Assembly: GCA_030248215.1 (NCBI GenBank)
Contig: JASANG010001369.1
Coordinates: 1-64,000, forward strand
Direction of reading: 5' to 3'
From: Enoplolaimus lenunculus
Taxonomy: Eukaryota; Nematoda; Enoplea; Enoplida; Thoracostomopsidae
Length of the DNA: 64,000 nucleotides
How positions within the stretch are numbered: position 1 is the stretch's first letter; every line of letters starts with the position of its first letter. The position numbers and the translations under genes were made by a program. The notes below the pieces were generated by a model that saw nothing but the letters and a program-made list of their open reading frames with translations, did not search any database and was not told the DNA's origin. Below are positions 37,805 through 52,800 of this stretch, piece after piece.

Positions 37805-40800
37805 GTTAGAGATTTATGCAGGGAGGTTTAATGGTAACATATTGGTGGTTCGCACCCGGGAGAGGATGTTGGTACTTGGATGTCACCCAATCCATATCAG
37901 GCAGGGTGCAACCGGAATTACAATTTACCGGAACCGGAACCGGAATTTGAAAATTTTACCGGAACCGGAACCGGAAAATGAAAAATGCATTTCACCAAAA
38001 ATTTCATTTTAATCTCATTTTTGCTCTATTATTTGTGAAATAACCTTAGTCGAACATAGGTATTTATTTTATTTGTTGTATTTTAGATTTTCATCATCGA
38101 CTGAAGTGAAATCCACCATCAATGGCTTATATTCGGAGTACAAGTGGCTTTCAAAAGAGATTCTTAAAAATTAGCAAAGTTAAGAAAACGGCCAAATTAT
38201 AATACCGGAATTTTTAAATCCGGTAAAAATTTACCGGAACCGGAACCGGAAGGTGAAAAAATGCCGGAACCGGAACCGGAATTCCGGTTGCACCCTGATA
38301 TCAGGGTGCAACCGGAATTACAACCGGAACCGGTATTTGAAAGAATTATTGGAAACGGACCCGGAAAATGAAAAATACAAAAAATTCATTTTAATTTTCT
38401 TTTTTTGCAAAATTATTGGTGAAATAACCCCAGTTGGAGATAGGTACGTATTCACTTTATCTGCTGTATTTTACATTTTCATAATCCACGGAGGTGAAAT
38501 CTACCTTCGATGGTTTATTTTCGGCGATTTTCAAGGTTTGTATACTATACTAATAAAATGTATTTAATTTTTATCGCCATGTTTTGTAAGATATCTTAAT
38601 TTCCACCAATCAAATTTTAATACGGGGATTTTTAATTCCGATAAAGATTTATCGGAACCGGAAGGTGAAAAAATGACGGAACCGAAATAATTTTACCGGA
38701 TACCAGGACCGGAGCCAGATTTATATATATGGGCCCCCCCAGGAGTTTCCTATGGGGCAGCTGATTTTGCGCGGGGGCAGTTTTCATGGGGGTAGGCTTA
38801 AAATTTTGCAAACCGACTTTTTGGACCATTTTTTCATTCTAGACCGTGTTTCCAACTCAAATGAAGATTACTTATCGCTCAATATGACAAAAATTACTCG
38901 CAAACGCTAATAACAATAATTTTAACTAATATTACTGACAACTTAACCAGAAGTTGAAAGAAGCACAGTTATATAAAATATAGATAATCTGTAATTGAAA
39001 CTGTGATTAATATATATTTTATATATTAGTCACAGCTTCAGTTTATCATAAGGCTTAGGCAGGTTGAACTCTTTACGTTTTAACGTTGAAAATTTTTGGC
39101 CTAGAAAAGTCCTCGGGGGCCACCCAGCAAAAAATGTGCTGGGGGCATTTTGCTGGGGGTCGCCCGAAAATTCGCCGGGGGACCTTTCCGGAGGGCGGCA
39201 AAATTTTCGCCGGGGGAAAATGAAAATTTCGAAAAGTGCTGGCCCCCCCGCTGTGGAAAAGCCAGTGTATATATATAACCGGAATTCCGGTTCCGGCATT
39301 TTTTCTCCTTCCGGTTCCGGCGGTTTTTCATCTTCTGGTTCCGGTAAATTTGTACCGGATTTAAAAATTCCGGTGTTATAATTTGGCCGCTTTCTTAACT
39401 TTGCTAATTTTTAAGAATCTCTTTTGAAAGCCACTTGTACTCCGAATATAAGCCATTGATGGTGGATTTCACTTCAGTCGACGACGAAAATCTAAAATAC
39501 AACAAGTAAAATAAATACCTATGTTCGAGTAAGGTTGTTTCACAAATAATAGAGCAAAAAATACGATTAAAATGAAATTTTTGGTGAAATGCATTTTTCA
39601 CTTTCCGGTTCCGGTTCCGGTAAAATTTTCAAATTCCGGTTCCGGTTAATTGTAATTCCGGTTGCACCCTGATATATGTATATGTAGTTTGTTTCAGAAT
39701 ATCGGTACAGTGCAGCCGCATAACTTTTAAACGGTAATATATTTCGTGCCCGAATATTTGAGATTTGTGACCTGAAACGAATATATTTTATTAATATAAC
39801 AATTTATTTAAAATTTTTATTGTTTAAAAGTGAAAAACATTGCCGAACATTGCTGAATTCAGCTTTTCGATTCGGCTTTTTCACATCGGAATCCGAGCCA
39901 CAAATTTTTGTCGAATCCGTATCCAAACCACAAATTTTTGTCGAATGCGAATACGAACCACAAATTTTTGTCAAAACCGATTCCGAACCTTTGTTGCCAC
40001 ACTGGTTGGTATTGGATTTGGGTTGGGAGGCCCCTCACTCGGCTAACGTCCTCTTCTAAACTCGGGATCCTTTAAGAGTTTGCACTCTTGAGCTTTTTAA
40101 GCCATAAAAATAATACGTTTTGTTTTGCACGACAAATATACCTTTTTGTATAAGCAGTGATTATGCTAAAAGTTATAAAAAATTAGCACCGAAATCAAAA
40201 TTAACTTGAATTATTGTCTTACTGTTTCGCGGGGTTTAAAACTAAATTTTGTATTGTTCTGTAGTTTGCGTTCCAAGTATATATGATACCAATATTGTTA
40301 GTGTTGCGCTTTTAGCACGTATTGCTTGACAGCAATGCCACTCGTATTCAAGTTGAGCTGTACAAAGAAATGAAACGAAACGGTCCTGCTAGAAGTTTAC
40401 GTGCAGCGCTGAGCAAATTTGCTGATTTAGCATATTTGATAAGGCCAACCAAAGCCAGGCAAGTGAGGTTCTGAAATTTTGCACATACGTACCATAAAGC
40501 GAAATTAGTTAAATACATAATACGTTGCAAAAATATTTATCCTTTTATCGAAAGCGGTGTTTTAATAATGTTGCTACACTTAAAGTAACATGTTAGTCAA
40601 CAAGTACCACGTCTAAAAATGTAAGTCTCGGTTCCAATATAATAGTTGTTAAAGTTTCAAACCAAGGCAAAAGCGGAAAACACCGATCAGTATTTCAAAC
40701 GGATAACAATAATATTTGATAAGACAAATGGCCCATTATTGCTTTTTTATTACTATATCTTAGTGCTAAGTCACCGCGTGAAATATACATGTTTTAAAAC

Positions 40801-43800
40801 AGAAAATAACACATGAATATATTAATGATTACGCTAGTATGTTTTGAATACAGCATTAAGATTTTAGTTTTGATGTAAACAAAATTCACCTTGACATCTC
40901 TGAACTCGAGCGTAAAGAAGATGTATCTAAATTCGGTATACACAGGCGAGCACCCGATGTCAGTGAAATGTGCACCGCCAGGTCAGGCAGACAGTTCATT
41001 CAAATTAATCGCCGTGTATATTATTAAAAAAACTTCCACATTCCCTTATTTCACCCGATATTTTTATTTGTAACACCCTCTCTTTTAATTGTTTTCCTTC
41101 CAGTATGATACTATGTTATGTACTGCTAATTAGGGGTTGTGGATGTCATTAAGGTTTATGCTTAGGTCTAAGTTGAATATATAAATTGCAAAATGTTTTT
41201 GATAGGTAATAACTGGCAGTAAAACGCGCAAAGGCTCTTGCAGTTAAATCTGATAATGGAGTCATGCTTTTGTACCCCAAATGCAACCATAACCACGTCA
41301 CCGTTTACCGCGTTTTAGCTGCCATATTGTTAATATTGACCGCAGCCTAATTGAATAAGCGAAAGTGCTGTAGTGTATTTGCGTAGACCATCTTACAATT
41401 AATGTTGTATTCTCAGTTCTGCGCAGACTGAGATAGAAGTTAATCGTTTGTATACGTTTATTTGTTAAAAGCTTTGTGGCACTTATATTTATTTGTCAAA
41501 CAAAGTAATATTTATATGCAGTTTTTACTTATCAGTGTTTCGAATGTATGTAGTTAATTGGGGCTCAGTGTTTTTAGCTCTGAAATGTCATAGGAATACA
41601 TTTGAAATAAATTTGTACTTATAAATAATACGGTAACCGTCTGCAAGTTTGTTTCGTAACGAATCCGGTGTATCTACCTAAAAGTGGAGTTATTAAATCG
41701 GAAACTGTATCAATACGGCTGTTTTTTGTTTTAATTTCCTAAATATATTATTTGATTTGTAATACAGCTTTACAGGGTACAAGCGGAAGTTTCGGTTCTC
41801 GTCTCGGTTTTATGATTACAAACCGGGACGTTTAGCTTATTCGCATTCTGCAACTTCATCCTGTAAAACCGCTACTTTCACCCGATACTTCTGTTGTTAC
41901 TAGATTGAGTGGCAGTTTATATTTACGTCAATAAAATTTCGATGATGTGAAACTTTTTATTTATATAAAACGGGTTCTCTGTAGAGGCGGCATTAAGGGA
42001 ATTTTCTCAGAGGTTCTGATATCGGTTTACCATGTTCTGGTTTCGATTCCCGAGTAGGTGGCGGTCGAATCCTGCATCTAGGTACACTTTTATTGAGGTC
42101 AGTATATATAAATCAGATGGCAATACTGGAGTATTTGTAGATATGTATACGATTCTGTTGTTATCCCATAAACGTAGTTTTGTTCAGGGTATTCGCACAA
42201 AGTCTGGTGGGTTGCATGATGACTATTATAAAGCGCCCAGAAGAAGCAGTTCAAGAGTGTGTTGCGACTGCTGTGGCAAAAATTTGGCCGGTGCTCGGGC
42301 CGTACTTTAAAGATGAAGAAACCAAGGTATTTAGTTAGTCGGACGGGATGCACAGATATTAGTGTTGCGCTATTTCATTCTACAGCCCTGAAGCAGGGTG
42401 GCATCGAATCCACGATTTGACCGAATCCGAATCCAGTGCTAATTTGCCGAAACCGAATCCGAATCCTGCATGTTGCAAATTTCCGATATATCTATAATTT
42501 GTTTCAGAATATCAACGCAATGCCAGCCGTATAACTTTTAATACGTTAATATATTTCGTGCCGACGTCAGTTCTGAGATTTCTCACCTGAAATAAAAAAT
42601 ATTGATTTTTTATAGCAAGGTATTTAAAAATTTTATTGCTTAAAAATGAAAAATATATTGCCAGACTTTGTTGGATTCGGCTTTTCGATTCGGCTTTTCC
42701 ACAACCGAATCCGAATCCGAACCTCAAATTTTTGCCGAATCCGAATCCGAACCTTTGTTGCCACCCTGCCCTGAAGGTAGTATGATTAATGAAAAAATAG
42801 GTTTTCTTGTCTCTAAATGTTTATGAATAGTGTTTTCAGAAGTTTGATACAATAAGTCCATTCTACTGTCCTGATGTGTAATGCATGTTGATTTGCATGT
42901 TTCTATAATACTTTTTAGACGCCCAGATTTACTATCTGATTAGGTTCCTACGAACACAATACATACGAGTTGAAAGACTTTCTTATAAAAATATCGGTAA
43001 ATCGATTTTGCCTGTCTTTTTGTTACCACAGTAAAGTATTCGCAACCGTTAGCTGCCCAAGCCACATCGTTAAAACCACTACCACCACAGTGCATAATGA
43101 TATTTTTATAGAATTTGATCAAATGTATGCACGCCAATCTTCAGTTGCATTCTTTAATGACGAGACGTACTGCTGCATCTTGTTTGGTTGTGTTTTGTAA
43201 GCACGTTCGGCGTTCCATGATGTTTTCGTCCTATTTGCTGAAATTGTTGTTGGGTAAGCCGTTGTTTTGCGTTTCATACATAGTGTGGTTTAAGAAAAAA
43301 TTTACAATATTCGCATAATTTAGGATATTCGTACGTAAATATTATTCGTTATATTGTTAACAATAGTTTATATTAAAGCTTCAAAGTTGGCAATGCTTAT
43401 TAACGTTGTTTTAGAAAGTTTAAGTTCATTTATTAAAATTCTTCCACAAACATTAAAAGTTTTTATTAACATTGTGCCTATAAAGATTGAATTATTTCAT
43501 TAACATTGCTGTAGAAAGTATTATCCCGGTCTCGTCTGAAACGTCAACATCGTTAATTCTCGGTGTATTTTTCACCCTGAAAAATTTGATTCCTCTCATA
43601 GAAGAGTTAGATTGCTCTAACTATCACGACACCGTGACTGCTGCAAACACTATTGACCGTAGATGTACGACTGCGCTTCCAGCAACGCTAAGTTTCGATC
43701 ATTTACTACAATTATATGAGGTCGCTGTCTATTACACATGTCATCCGAATGGAGGGGTATGCGCAGCTGCACTTGAAACATTAAACGCCCTTTTGCACGC

Positions 43801-46800
43801 TGTACCCGAACAGTTGAAACCAATTTTGATTGCTGAACGAGGGATTTGTCAGACAAGAATTTTTGCGTTCGACAATCATGATGCCTCCGCAGGCGGACCT
43901 GGTACCGCAACAGCGTTGGGACGCTCGCGTAAATCAAGCTTTGTTGCGGGAAAATCTGGTCTGTCATCGCTGGCAGGCAGTCAGACCGAACTGTCTAATT
44001 GTGTGCTGTTGCCACCTAGCGACGATAGTCAGCAAACAAATACTGCGATAGCGACTTCTGGGTCCGAAATGGACTTGGCGGGACCGTCTGAGTCGACTAG
44101 TCGTTTTGACAGCGGTGAGGATTGTTCGCAGACAGATCGAGCTATGACTGGTACGGCTGATTCGGTTCAGTTTGGCATTGGCGAATACATCGATGTCAAC
44201 AGTAGAAGCGAAGAAGGTGTAAGGGAAACTATTGGAACTGATTTTCGGTCAAAAACGCTGGATGAAAGTAGTCTTTACTCGTCGATGCAAATTGGAACCT
44301 GTGTGGATGCGGCAGAGGCTTATGAGAGCGGTAAAGGTTGGTTTTGCTTGATATTGTGTTTATTTTAGTTAGGAAAATTTAATTTGGGTTGGTGTGCACT
44401 GAATGAGGAAAACCTGGTGTTTTTTGTATTCTTAGGTATGTTTTGCATTCTTCTGCATTTAAGAGGGTGTGCGGCAGATGTATAACCATCGATTTTATAA
44501 CTTGAGAGTGTTCGTAGGTGTGGAACCGGTGCTTGCTTTCTTCCCCCACAAAAAGTTCTTCCTACATAATGACTGGGATAATACATTAGGTTGAATTTTA
44601 GGCTTACGTAAGGGCAGCTTAAGCTTATCCTTTTAAATGTGAAGCGGAAAGTAAAAAAAATGCGGTGGGACAGGGTTCAACTGGTTATCCGGCTCCGGCA
44701 ATTTTTGTTACCCTCTTTTATTGATAGGTGACTGTCCAGGATACTGACAATATTGAACATGTGTGCGCGTTTGCAATAAAGTTTTGTGCACGATCTTCAG
44801 GGTGATTAGTAGTGAACAACGCGTGAGAACCTGCATGAATCATTTAGAAAGTCGCATTAAATATTTTTCCTTTTGCCAGTAGTCTAAATAAAAAAATACA
44901 AGTCTCAAAATAATGCTTACAGGCAGATCCGTAACTTGATTTCAAATCTTTAATTCATCCACGAATCTTTAAACCTTTGTTGTCAGAGCTAAAACACAAA
45001 CACTGTTAGATTAAAGCATACAGTTAGGCTTAGGCTTGTAGGCAGAACCTTATACTTAATAATTTAGCATAATTTAAAATCTTACTCAAATGCTAGATTA
45101 AGGTTGACAATGATAAAGAATCATAAAGGTGACATTTAATATTTAAGGAAACCTCCCGCGGGTTTTTACTGCTACTTACCCTTAAGATGCTCCCCTGCGA
45201 CAGTCACCTACGTGGGGTCCCATGGGGGGTTATAACTACAAAAAATTATTTTCCTTGCTAATAAACATACGTAATATCCGACAACTGCTGAAATACAACT
45301 ACTGAGAAAATTACTATAGAGCTTGCCTAGCACGAAGGTTTTTTAATTATGGTAGGTGGTTGAAAATTTTTAGTTCAGATATACATACCCTCTTTTTTCA
45401 GGCCACAAACGAACCGCCTCAGAGACGTACGATCCTCTGGGTGTTCAAATTTTTACGGTCCAATCCCCGATCTCACCTGATACGACGAGTACTGTTGACG
45501 ATAGTGTGCTGCAAACTCGATTGCTCGAAGACGCAATTTCACCAATTGAGGAAAATGCGGATGGCACATTGGGAAACATTCCTAGTTTAAACCAAAGCGG
45601 ATTGATTGATAAAAATTCGTGGTCGTTAAATAATTTAGAAAAAGGTATGGTTCGTAAAGGTTGTTGTTTTACTGTGGAATTATTGTTAGGGTTCCAAGGA
45701 CTTGCCTTAAGCCTGATGGTAGAATGTAACTAGATTATTTGTACTTCAGTTATGCAACTATGACAAAATAGTTTTCTGTAACAACGATTGTAAGATACCG
45801 AAGAATTTAGTTAAACGAAGGCCGATGCGTGTAGTGTAGTCTTAAGACGCAATCTTTTAAGTATACTTATATTGTTTTTCTAGTGAGCAGCGTGGAAGCA
45901 ATGGACATTTTAAGTGGTGCTACAAGTCCCCAATCTCCTGAAGGAACTTATGCGACTGGGCGTTGTGTTGAAGGCATTGGTAAGCATGGGACAGTGCAGT
46001 GCTGAAATCTGTAGTGTTATATATTAAGGGACTAAATGCTTGGATAATAGATTGATTTGAGTTCTAACTTGATTTATGTTGTGGTAATGTTTGGCTTCAT
46101 AAAGGCAACATTAGATGTTGTTTTCAACGACGCAAGCATTATTTTTCTGAGTAGCGTTGTCGGAAAATATTTTTTGTGCACCAATATTAGCATTTTCATT
46201 TGGAAATGAGGTCATTTTGCGTTTGGAACTTATTAATGGTCCGAGAGTAACTTACGCGAATCCAGCTAGAATCGAAATTGCGCCTGCGATTATCAATAAT
46301 TGAGTTAAACTATAGTACCACACAAGGTATAGTATTGTCATCTCGAGGTTATTTTGAATATTTCAAGATGCTGTTTAGTTCATATTATAATGAATTAAAC
46401 CTAAACAACTATCGTTGCTGTATTTACGATTGGAAATTTGGGCAATAAAATTATATAATTTATAACGAATGTGTAAAGTGATCATGCTGTGGCTAAACAC
46501 CTTTAGGTTTTTCTTGATGACATTCTATTTATGTGAACGTAGAGTTGGTTTAGGTGAATACACAGATGACGAGTGCCCTTTGAAATACTGTGTTCGGTTG
46601 TTGTGTTCACGATTCCTGCTAACGGGTATTCCGCACGAACTAATTGCTGATCGGGATGTCCGTGTTAGTCATAAAGCGTCTGCTTTAGCATGTGTTTCCG
46701 GAATTACCGCGTTGGTTCCAAAATTATTCACGATTCTGATGTTTAAAGACGGTGGTAAGCAGTGGCGTTAACCGCGTATACTATATTCATAATGAAATCT

Positions 46801-49800
46801 ATCTATTTATTAACTTTGGTATGCTTTAATCTATGGTTAAACTGGAAAATGATTTTGAATCACGGACTGAAAGGAAGGGAATGTGACGATTTTTATTGTT
46901 TGAAACTTGGTTATCGTGGGGTGTTAACCTAGCATTGATGTTTTAATTTGCATGTTTAGTGAAGCTTAAAATAGTTAATAAGACTTTTCTCCTTATATCG
47001 CTAATAATTAGCTTTACAAACGATCTGATTTCAGCAGTGAAGGATTTTTGTGACGGAAAATAATTTCTAAGACGGATATTCAAGTAGTTTGCTGGTCTCT
47101 AATTAACGTATTAGCTGCAATGCCAAGTATGGCAGTTTGGAAATTATCTTAATGGATATCATTTTTCAGCGTTTATGCTCTGTGGATCAGGGTTTTCTAG
47201 CATGATAAATCTTAATATGGCATTTGGAAATTGACACGCTTGCAAATTAGTTAGCTACAATGTAAGCATATTATTGAGCGAAGCTCGGAGTTTCGCGAAG
47301 CGTTTTATGTTTTGTACTTGGGGTCGAAAGTGGATGTCCGTCCCATTATCCAACAATCCAAAAAGGCAGAGAAATTGACCCCTAAATTCAACCATCTGTC
47401 CACGCCCTTAATTAATGTTGAATTAATTTAAATTGGCGGAGTAAAGTGATGAAGCTTTATGCGTTTTAATCAAAAAGCATCTCACAATTCGTTTTAAATT
47501 TATGTAATATTTCCTATCAAAATTCTTTATGCCGTATTTTATTCTTGTTATAAACGAGTGCTAGTAGTGTTAACCGCGCATTGGGGGTTTTAAAATTTTT
47601 ACGCCGTTTATTAGCTACAGGCTAATTTGCATAATTAATTAATCCTAAATTAATACTTACATTATTTCACTAATTATTACAGTTAGAAGCAATCTGATTT
47701 TAGCATTAAAAATTTTTTGGGTGCGAGGAATCAACATAGACTGTTTACAAACCTCCAAATCCGATAATTGAGCAGTTAGCGAATAGATAATTTGCATATT
47801 AGCATAGTTTTTGAGCCTAATTTAGGACTTCTTACAATATTTCACTAATTATTAAGGTTAAGCAATATAATATCAGCACAAATAGGGTTTTTAGGTACGA
47901 TGAATTTGAATAAATTGTTTACAAACCTCCAAAACCGATAATTGAATAGTTAGCTAATAGCTAATTTGCATATTGGCTTAATTGACAAGACAAAACTAGG
48001 ACTTTTTAAATTATTTCAATAATTATTAGGGTTTTCTGAATGCTTTGGGTGCGAGGAATCTGAATAAATTGTTTACAGCTAATTTGCATATTAGCTTAAT
48101 TGATAAGCCTAAATTAGGCGTTTGTACAATGTTTCACTAATTATTATGGTTACAAGCAATCTAATTTCTGCAATGATGGGATTTCGGGTGCGCGGAATCT
48201 GAATAAATTGTCTACAAACCTTTAAAACCGATTATCGAATAGTTAGCTAATAGCTAATTTGCATATTTGCTCAATTGACAAGACAAAATTAGGACTTTTA
48301 AATTATTCCAATAATTATTAGGGTGACTGAAGGGTTTTTGGGTGCGGGTAATGTGAATAAACTGCTTACAAATGTCCAAAACCGATAAATGAATAGTTAG
48401 CTAATAACTAATTTGCGTATTACCTTAATTGCTTACGTGTGTTCGAGCTTCGCTCAATAAATGTAGTCCCACTACGACTGGTGCATGCTGATTATTGTAG
48501 CTGGTATTGGTTATTTTAGTTTTCAAAGTTATGGGTGAGAAGTTTTATTGCATGACAAGTTCAAATGTTACCTTTACAAATTGCGACACTTCCAAACTAG
48601 CCACTTACTAATTAGTATATGATATTTACTCAGTTAAGCTCGGTATCTTATGAAATCACGAGTAAACAGGATTTTAACAGTTTTTACAGTCACGGACAAA
48701 ATTAATTGCAACGACCCAGACACGTTTCGACTCGCGATTGCTCGCAATCGCAATTTACTTTGACGCAAAAACCGTGGTTGTCGCGGTTGCGCACGCAACT
48801 TCGTACAGACGCGGTTAAAATAGCGATTGTAGAAGCAGTTAAAGTACGGTTACAGACGCGGTTCAAGCCGCTACTGCGAATGCAATTAAGTTCGTGACTA
48901 CGATCGCGTATGAAAGCGCGTTTGAGCCGCGATCACTCAAAAACTCAGACACAAACGCAAAACCGGAACCGCAACCGCCGTGGACGTAATTGCGGTTCTG
49001 CGCACTTAGGATAAAATTAAACTTTGTAAAAACATAAAGCGCCATTCTTATTGGTTTCAGAACCTCAAATGGCTCATATCTGTGATGTTCTCGCGTACGC
49101 TGAACATTCGGATCCACAATTGCGTAGTTGTGTCGCAGAGATTGCGAGTGTGTTTGTTTCCGCTGTTCATAGCGAAAGCTTATGTCGAACAGAGACATGG
49201 TTTGCGTCAAATTGTCAAGGTGGGTAAACACATATATCATCGGGTTTTTTCTACACGTTATACACAACTTATTCGATTCAGTTGTTGACGTCAACGCTCA
49301 AATACATAGTTTTTTTATTCAGCCGCTATCTGGAACCATGAGTTTTTGGAAAAATGCTTGACTACCTCTTGATACACTTGTGAACGCTACTAAACAAACA
49401 ATAGGCAATATAACTGTGTATTAAGGCGAGGTAGTTCTTTGAGTGAATCCTTATTAACACTGGCTGATGTTTTTCTTGCATTATGGACAAATATGCTGTA
49501 AAGAAAAGATCTTGGCGTCGTTGTGATGTACTTTTTGGGGACGTCTCTTCATTGCTATTTAGCATCGAATACCGCCTCGTGAAATAGGGTTGCACAATCT
49601 TTATTTTTGCAGATACTGTGTCAGTGGAACAGCTGGTTTCAATGCTTATTGCATTGCTCTGCGACGAAAACGCAAATACAGTTCGGGCGGCGCTGAGTGC
49701 AACAGCGCGTTGTTTACCAGCACTTATGACAATCGCAGATGACAGTTATAGTTCGAAGTCCGCTGGACTAAAGTTGCTTCGTTCCTGTCTGAAGACCGCC

Positions 49801-52800
49801 GGCTGTTCGTATTGGTTGACCAAGGTAAAGCTCCAAGTTTACCGGAAAAAAGTTTTTGCAGACAGCTCTATTTTTCCCTCCACGAAATTTTAGTACATGT
49901 GAGAAAAATGATAGTTTTACAGGTTTTCCCTTAACCTGCTGAAAGTTATTATTTACGCGCGCTCCTGACACGGAATCGTGGATACATCTTTGTTTGTACG
50001 TTGTGTTTTACATAAGCCAGTGGCAGCTCTAGTTAGATACGCCGTAGTTCAGAAATAGGGCGGTTTGCTGCAGTGACTGAAAGGTAAACTGATACACCGA
50101 CTGCTTTCGCTGAAAAGGTTAAAAAGCGTGACAGTTGTAATCTCGGAATGTAAGCTAACTTATTAAGTTTCGCCAAATATCAATAATGGGGTTGGATGTT
50201 TCGATTAAAATAAATGACATAAGAATTTTGGGTTTTGTAATGACACTAATCAAGCAATAAACGACCTGAATAAGAAACAGATTTGTAAAATAAAAAATGT
50301 ATTGTAAACTAGTAGGTTATAATGTAGGTGTTCTTCTTTGATATGTAATTAATATAGCATTAGATTGTTTAAATAAAAATTCTGTGGATTTGACGGACAA
50401 TATATCACCCTGTTCGTTTTGTTGAACATCTACCTATCTACCTTTGAATTATTAAAATTCCGTTCAATTATTGTCGAAACTATGTTCTTTGTAAACGTAA
50501 TTGGCGTTCTTGTTTAGGCCGAATTGTGTTCAGTGCTATCCGGTATCGACTATTGTGAAATAAGATTGCTAGAAAATTCAATGAAGAATACTGGGCATTT
50601 GGTAGGTCGAACCGTGGTTTATAGTGTGACAGTGAAGTTGTAGGAGGTTTCACCAATATTTTCAAAAACTCACTGAAATTAAAGAATTCACCAAAACCCA
50701 CCTGCATTTTGAAAACGAAAATCCTGGCTCGAATTATTTTGCGCATTGTTATGTTGGAATAATTTAATTTTTTATGTTTTTAAAGCCGTACTATTATCTT
50801 GTTTTTAGTTTTTTTTTACTTTTTGTTTATTTCAGGCATCTCAGTCCTTTCAAGATGTTGTCCTAAGCATGATGATAGACAATCTATTAGATAACGAAGA
50901 TCTGCGTGTTCAAGTAGCTGTTGCTCAATCAATAGTCAAGTATGACGTTATAATTCACAATTATTATTTACAAAATGTGCGTAATACCTGTCACCATTAA
51001 TGATGATAGTTTTTGCAAATGCATACCCCTGGATTTAATTTCCTGAAAATTTTGACCTTTATCGGTGTTGAATGAAGATTCAGTCAAACTAACGCAGGTA
51101 CCGGGCAGTTTGTATAAATAAAATTTATAAAACCATACAAGTTGGTTTGTTAGTTGTGTTATGTAAAAATTTACGTGGTTTTTTGTTTCTGCGGAACGAT
51201 AGGTTTTGTTTATGTTATGCGTGTTAAAATAAGCTTTGTTTTGAGAAATATCACTGATCTGTTGAATTTTTTCGGGAGGGGGTCGTGTTCTAGCAGCTCG
51301 AGTATATATTTAATACTTTTTCTATATTTTGCTTCGAACAATCAGCTGCGTATAAAAATTCCATGGATTTGCGGCGTAATTTTTCTTCAAAACATAGTTT
51401 CTGTTTCGTTTTTCTAATTATCTCACTGTTTCAGACTTGTACCAAATTTATATTTTGGTACGAATGTAGCAGCTGCCTTCCTGTCTCGTCAAAGCAGCGC
51501 CAGTTGGGCAACTTTTGATACTGCGGATAGCGATTATTGGTCGCTTGAAGCAATGCCTTTAGTGTATGGACTTGCCGGGTCTTACAAACGCGCGCTAGTG
51601 CCAGTATCACCAACACTAAGCGATAATTTATCTTTTGTTATACGCGTATTGTTTGAAACAATGATGACTACTCAATCACGCTCACATACGGTAAAGTGTT
51701 TAGTCGCAAGATGTAAGAGGCTTGGAATGTGCACTGTATTATGAAGTTTGCAAAATAATTTGAATATGTTTTTGGCTTTTCTTGCTCCGAATATTTAATT
51801 GTTTACATTTTTCAAAATATTTCTTATTTGTACAGATTAAAGTGTTTGTTGGTATAGAAAATTTGTATGTGTGGAAAAACTTTTGGTGAATAATTAATGC
51901 GCATTGTGTAAAATTCAGTGCATTAAAAATTTAAGATTTTTGCGGAACATGTAAAACAGTTAATTCGCCAGTGTCTCACACTTACGCTTTTCATTTGATT
52001 GAGCGAAGCGAAACTCTGAGCGAAGCTCGGAGTTTCGCGAAGCGTTTTAAGTTTTGTACTTGGGGGTCGAAAGGTGGATGTCCGTCCGAAAAGAATCTCA
52101 GGAACAGCTGAACCGATTTTGATAAACTTTTTTTGTGTGAAAGCCAATTATCCTGGAGTGTTAACCTCGCATTGGGGTTTTAAAATTTTAAGCCGTTTAT
52201 TAGCTACAGGCTAATTTGCATAATTAATTAAACCTAAATTAGGACTTTCCACAAAATTTCACTAATTATTACGGTTAGAAGCAATGTAATTTTAGCATTA
52301 AAGGGTTTTTGGATTTGAGAAATCTGCGTAGACTGTTTACAAACCTCCAAAATCTATAATTGAGCAGTTGGCTAATAGATAATTTGCAAATTAGCATAGT
52401 TTATAAGCCTAAATTACGACTTTTTACAATATTTCACTAATTATTAAGGGTAAAAGCAATATAATTTCAGCCCTAAAGGGTTTTAGGTGCGAGGAATTTG
52501 AACAAATAGTTTACAAACATCCAAAACCGATAATTGAATAGTTAGCTAATAGCTAATTTGCATATTAGCTTAATTGACAAGACAAAACTGGGACTTTTTC
52601 AATTACTTCAATAATTATTAGGGTTTACTGAAGGTTTTTGGGTGCGAGGAATCTGAATAAAATGATTACAAACATCCAAAACCGATAACTGAATAGTTAG
52701 CTAATAGCTAATTTGCATATTAGCTTAATTGACAAGTCAAAATTAGGACTTTTGAAATTATTCCAAAAATTATTAGGGTGGCTGAAGGGTTTTTGGGTGC

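Noticed and set aside
39064-39381. 105-codon frame and antisense partners
   Set aside because: Spans the G/C-rich repeat and the CCGG array of an hAT-like MITE; Gly/Pro-rich artefact.
40459-40466. GT donor GGCAA|GTGAGG for huntingtin exon 4
   Set aside because: Gives phase 0, while exon 5 needs phase 2; the GC donor two codon positions earlier is the only frame-consistent choice.
48706-48897. Open frame of 63 codons
   Set aside because: Lies within the Tc1-like MITE; the GC-rich repeat makes it open by chance.
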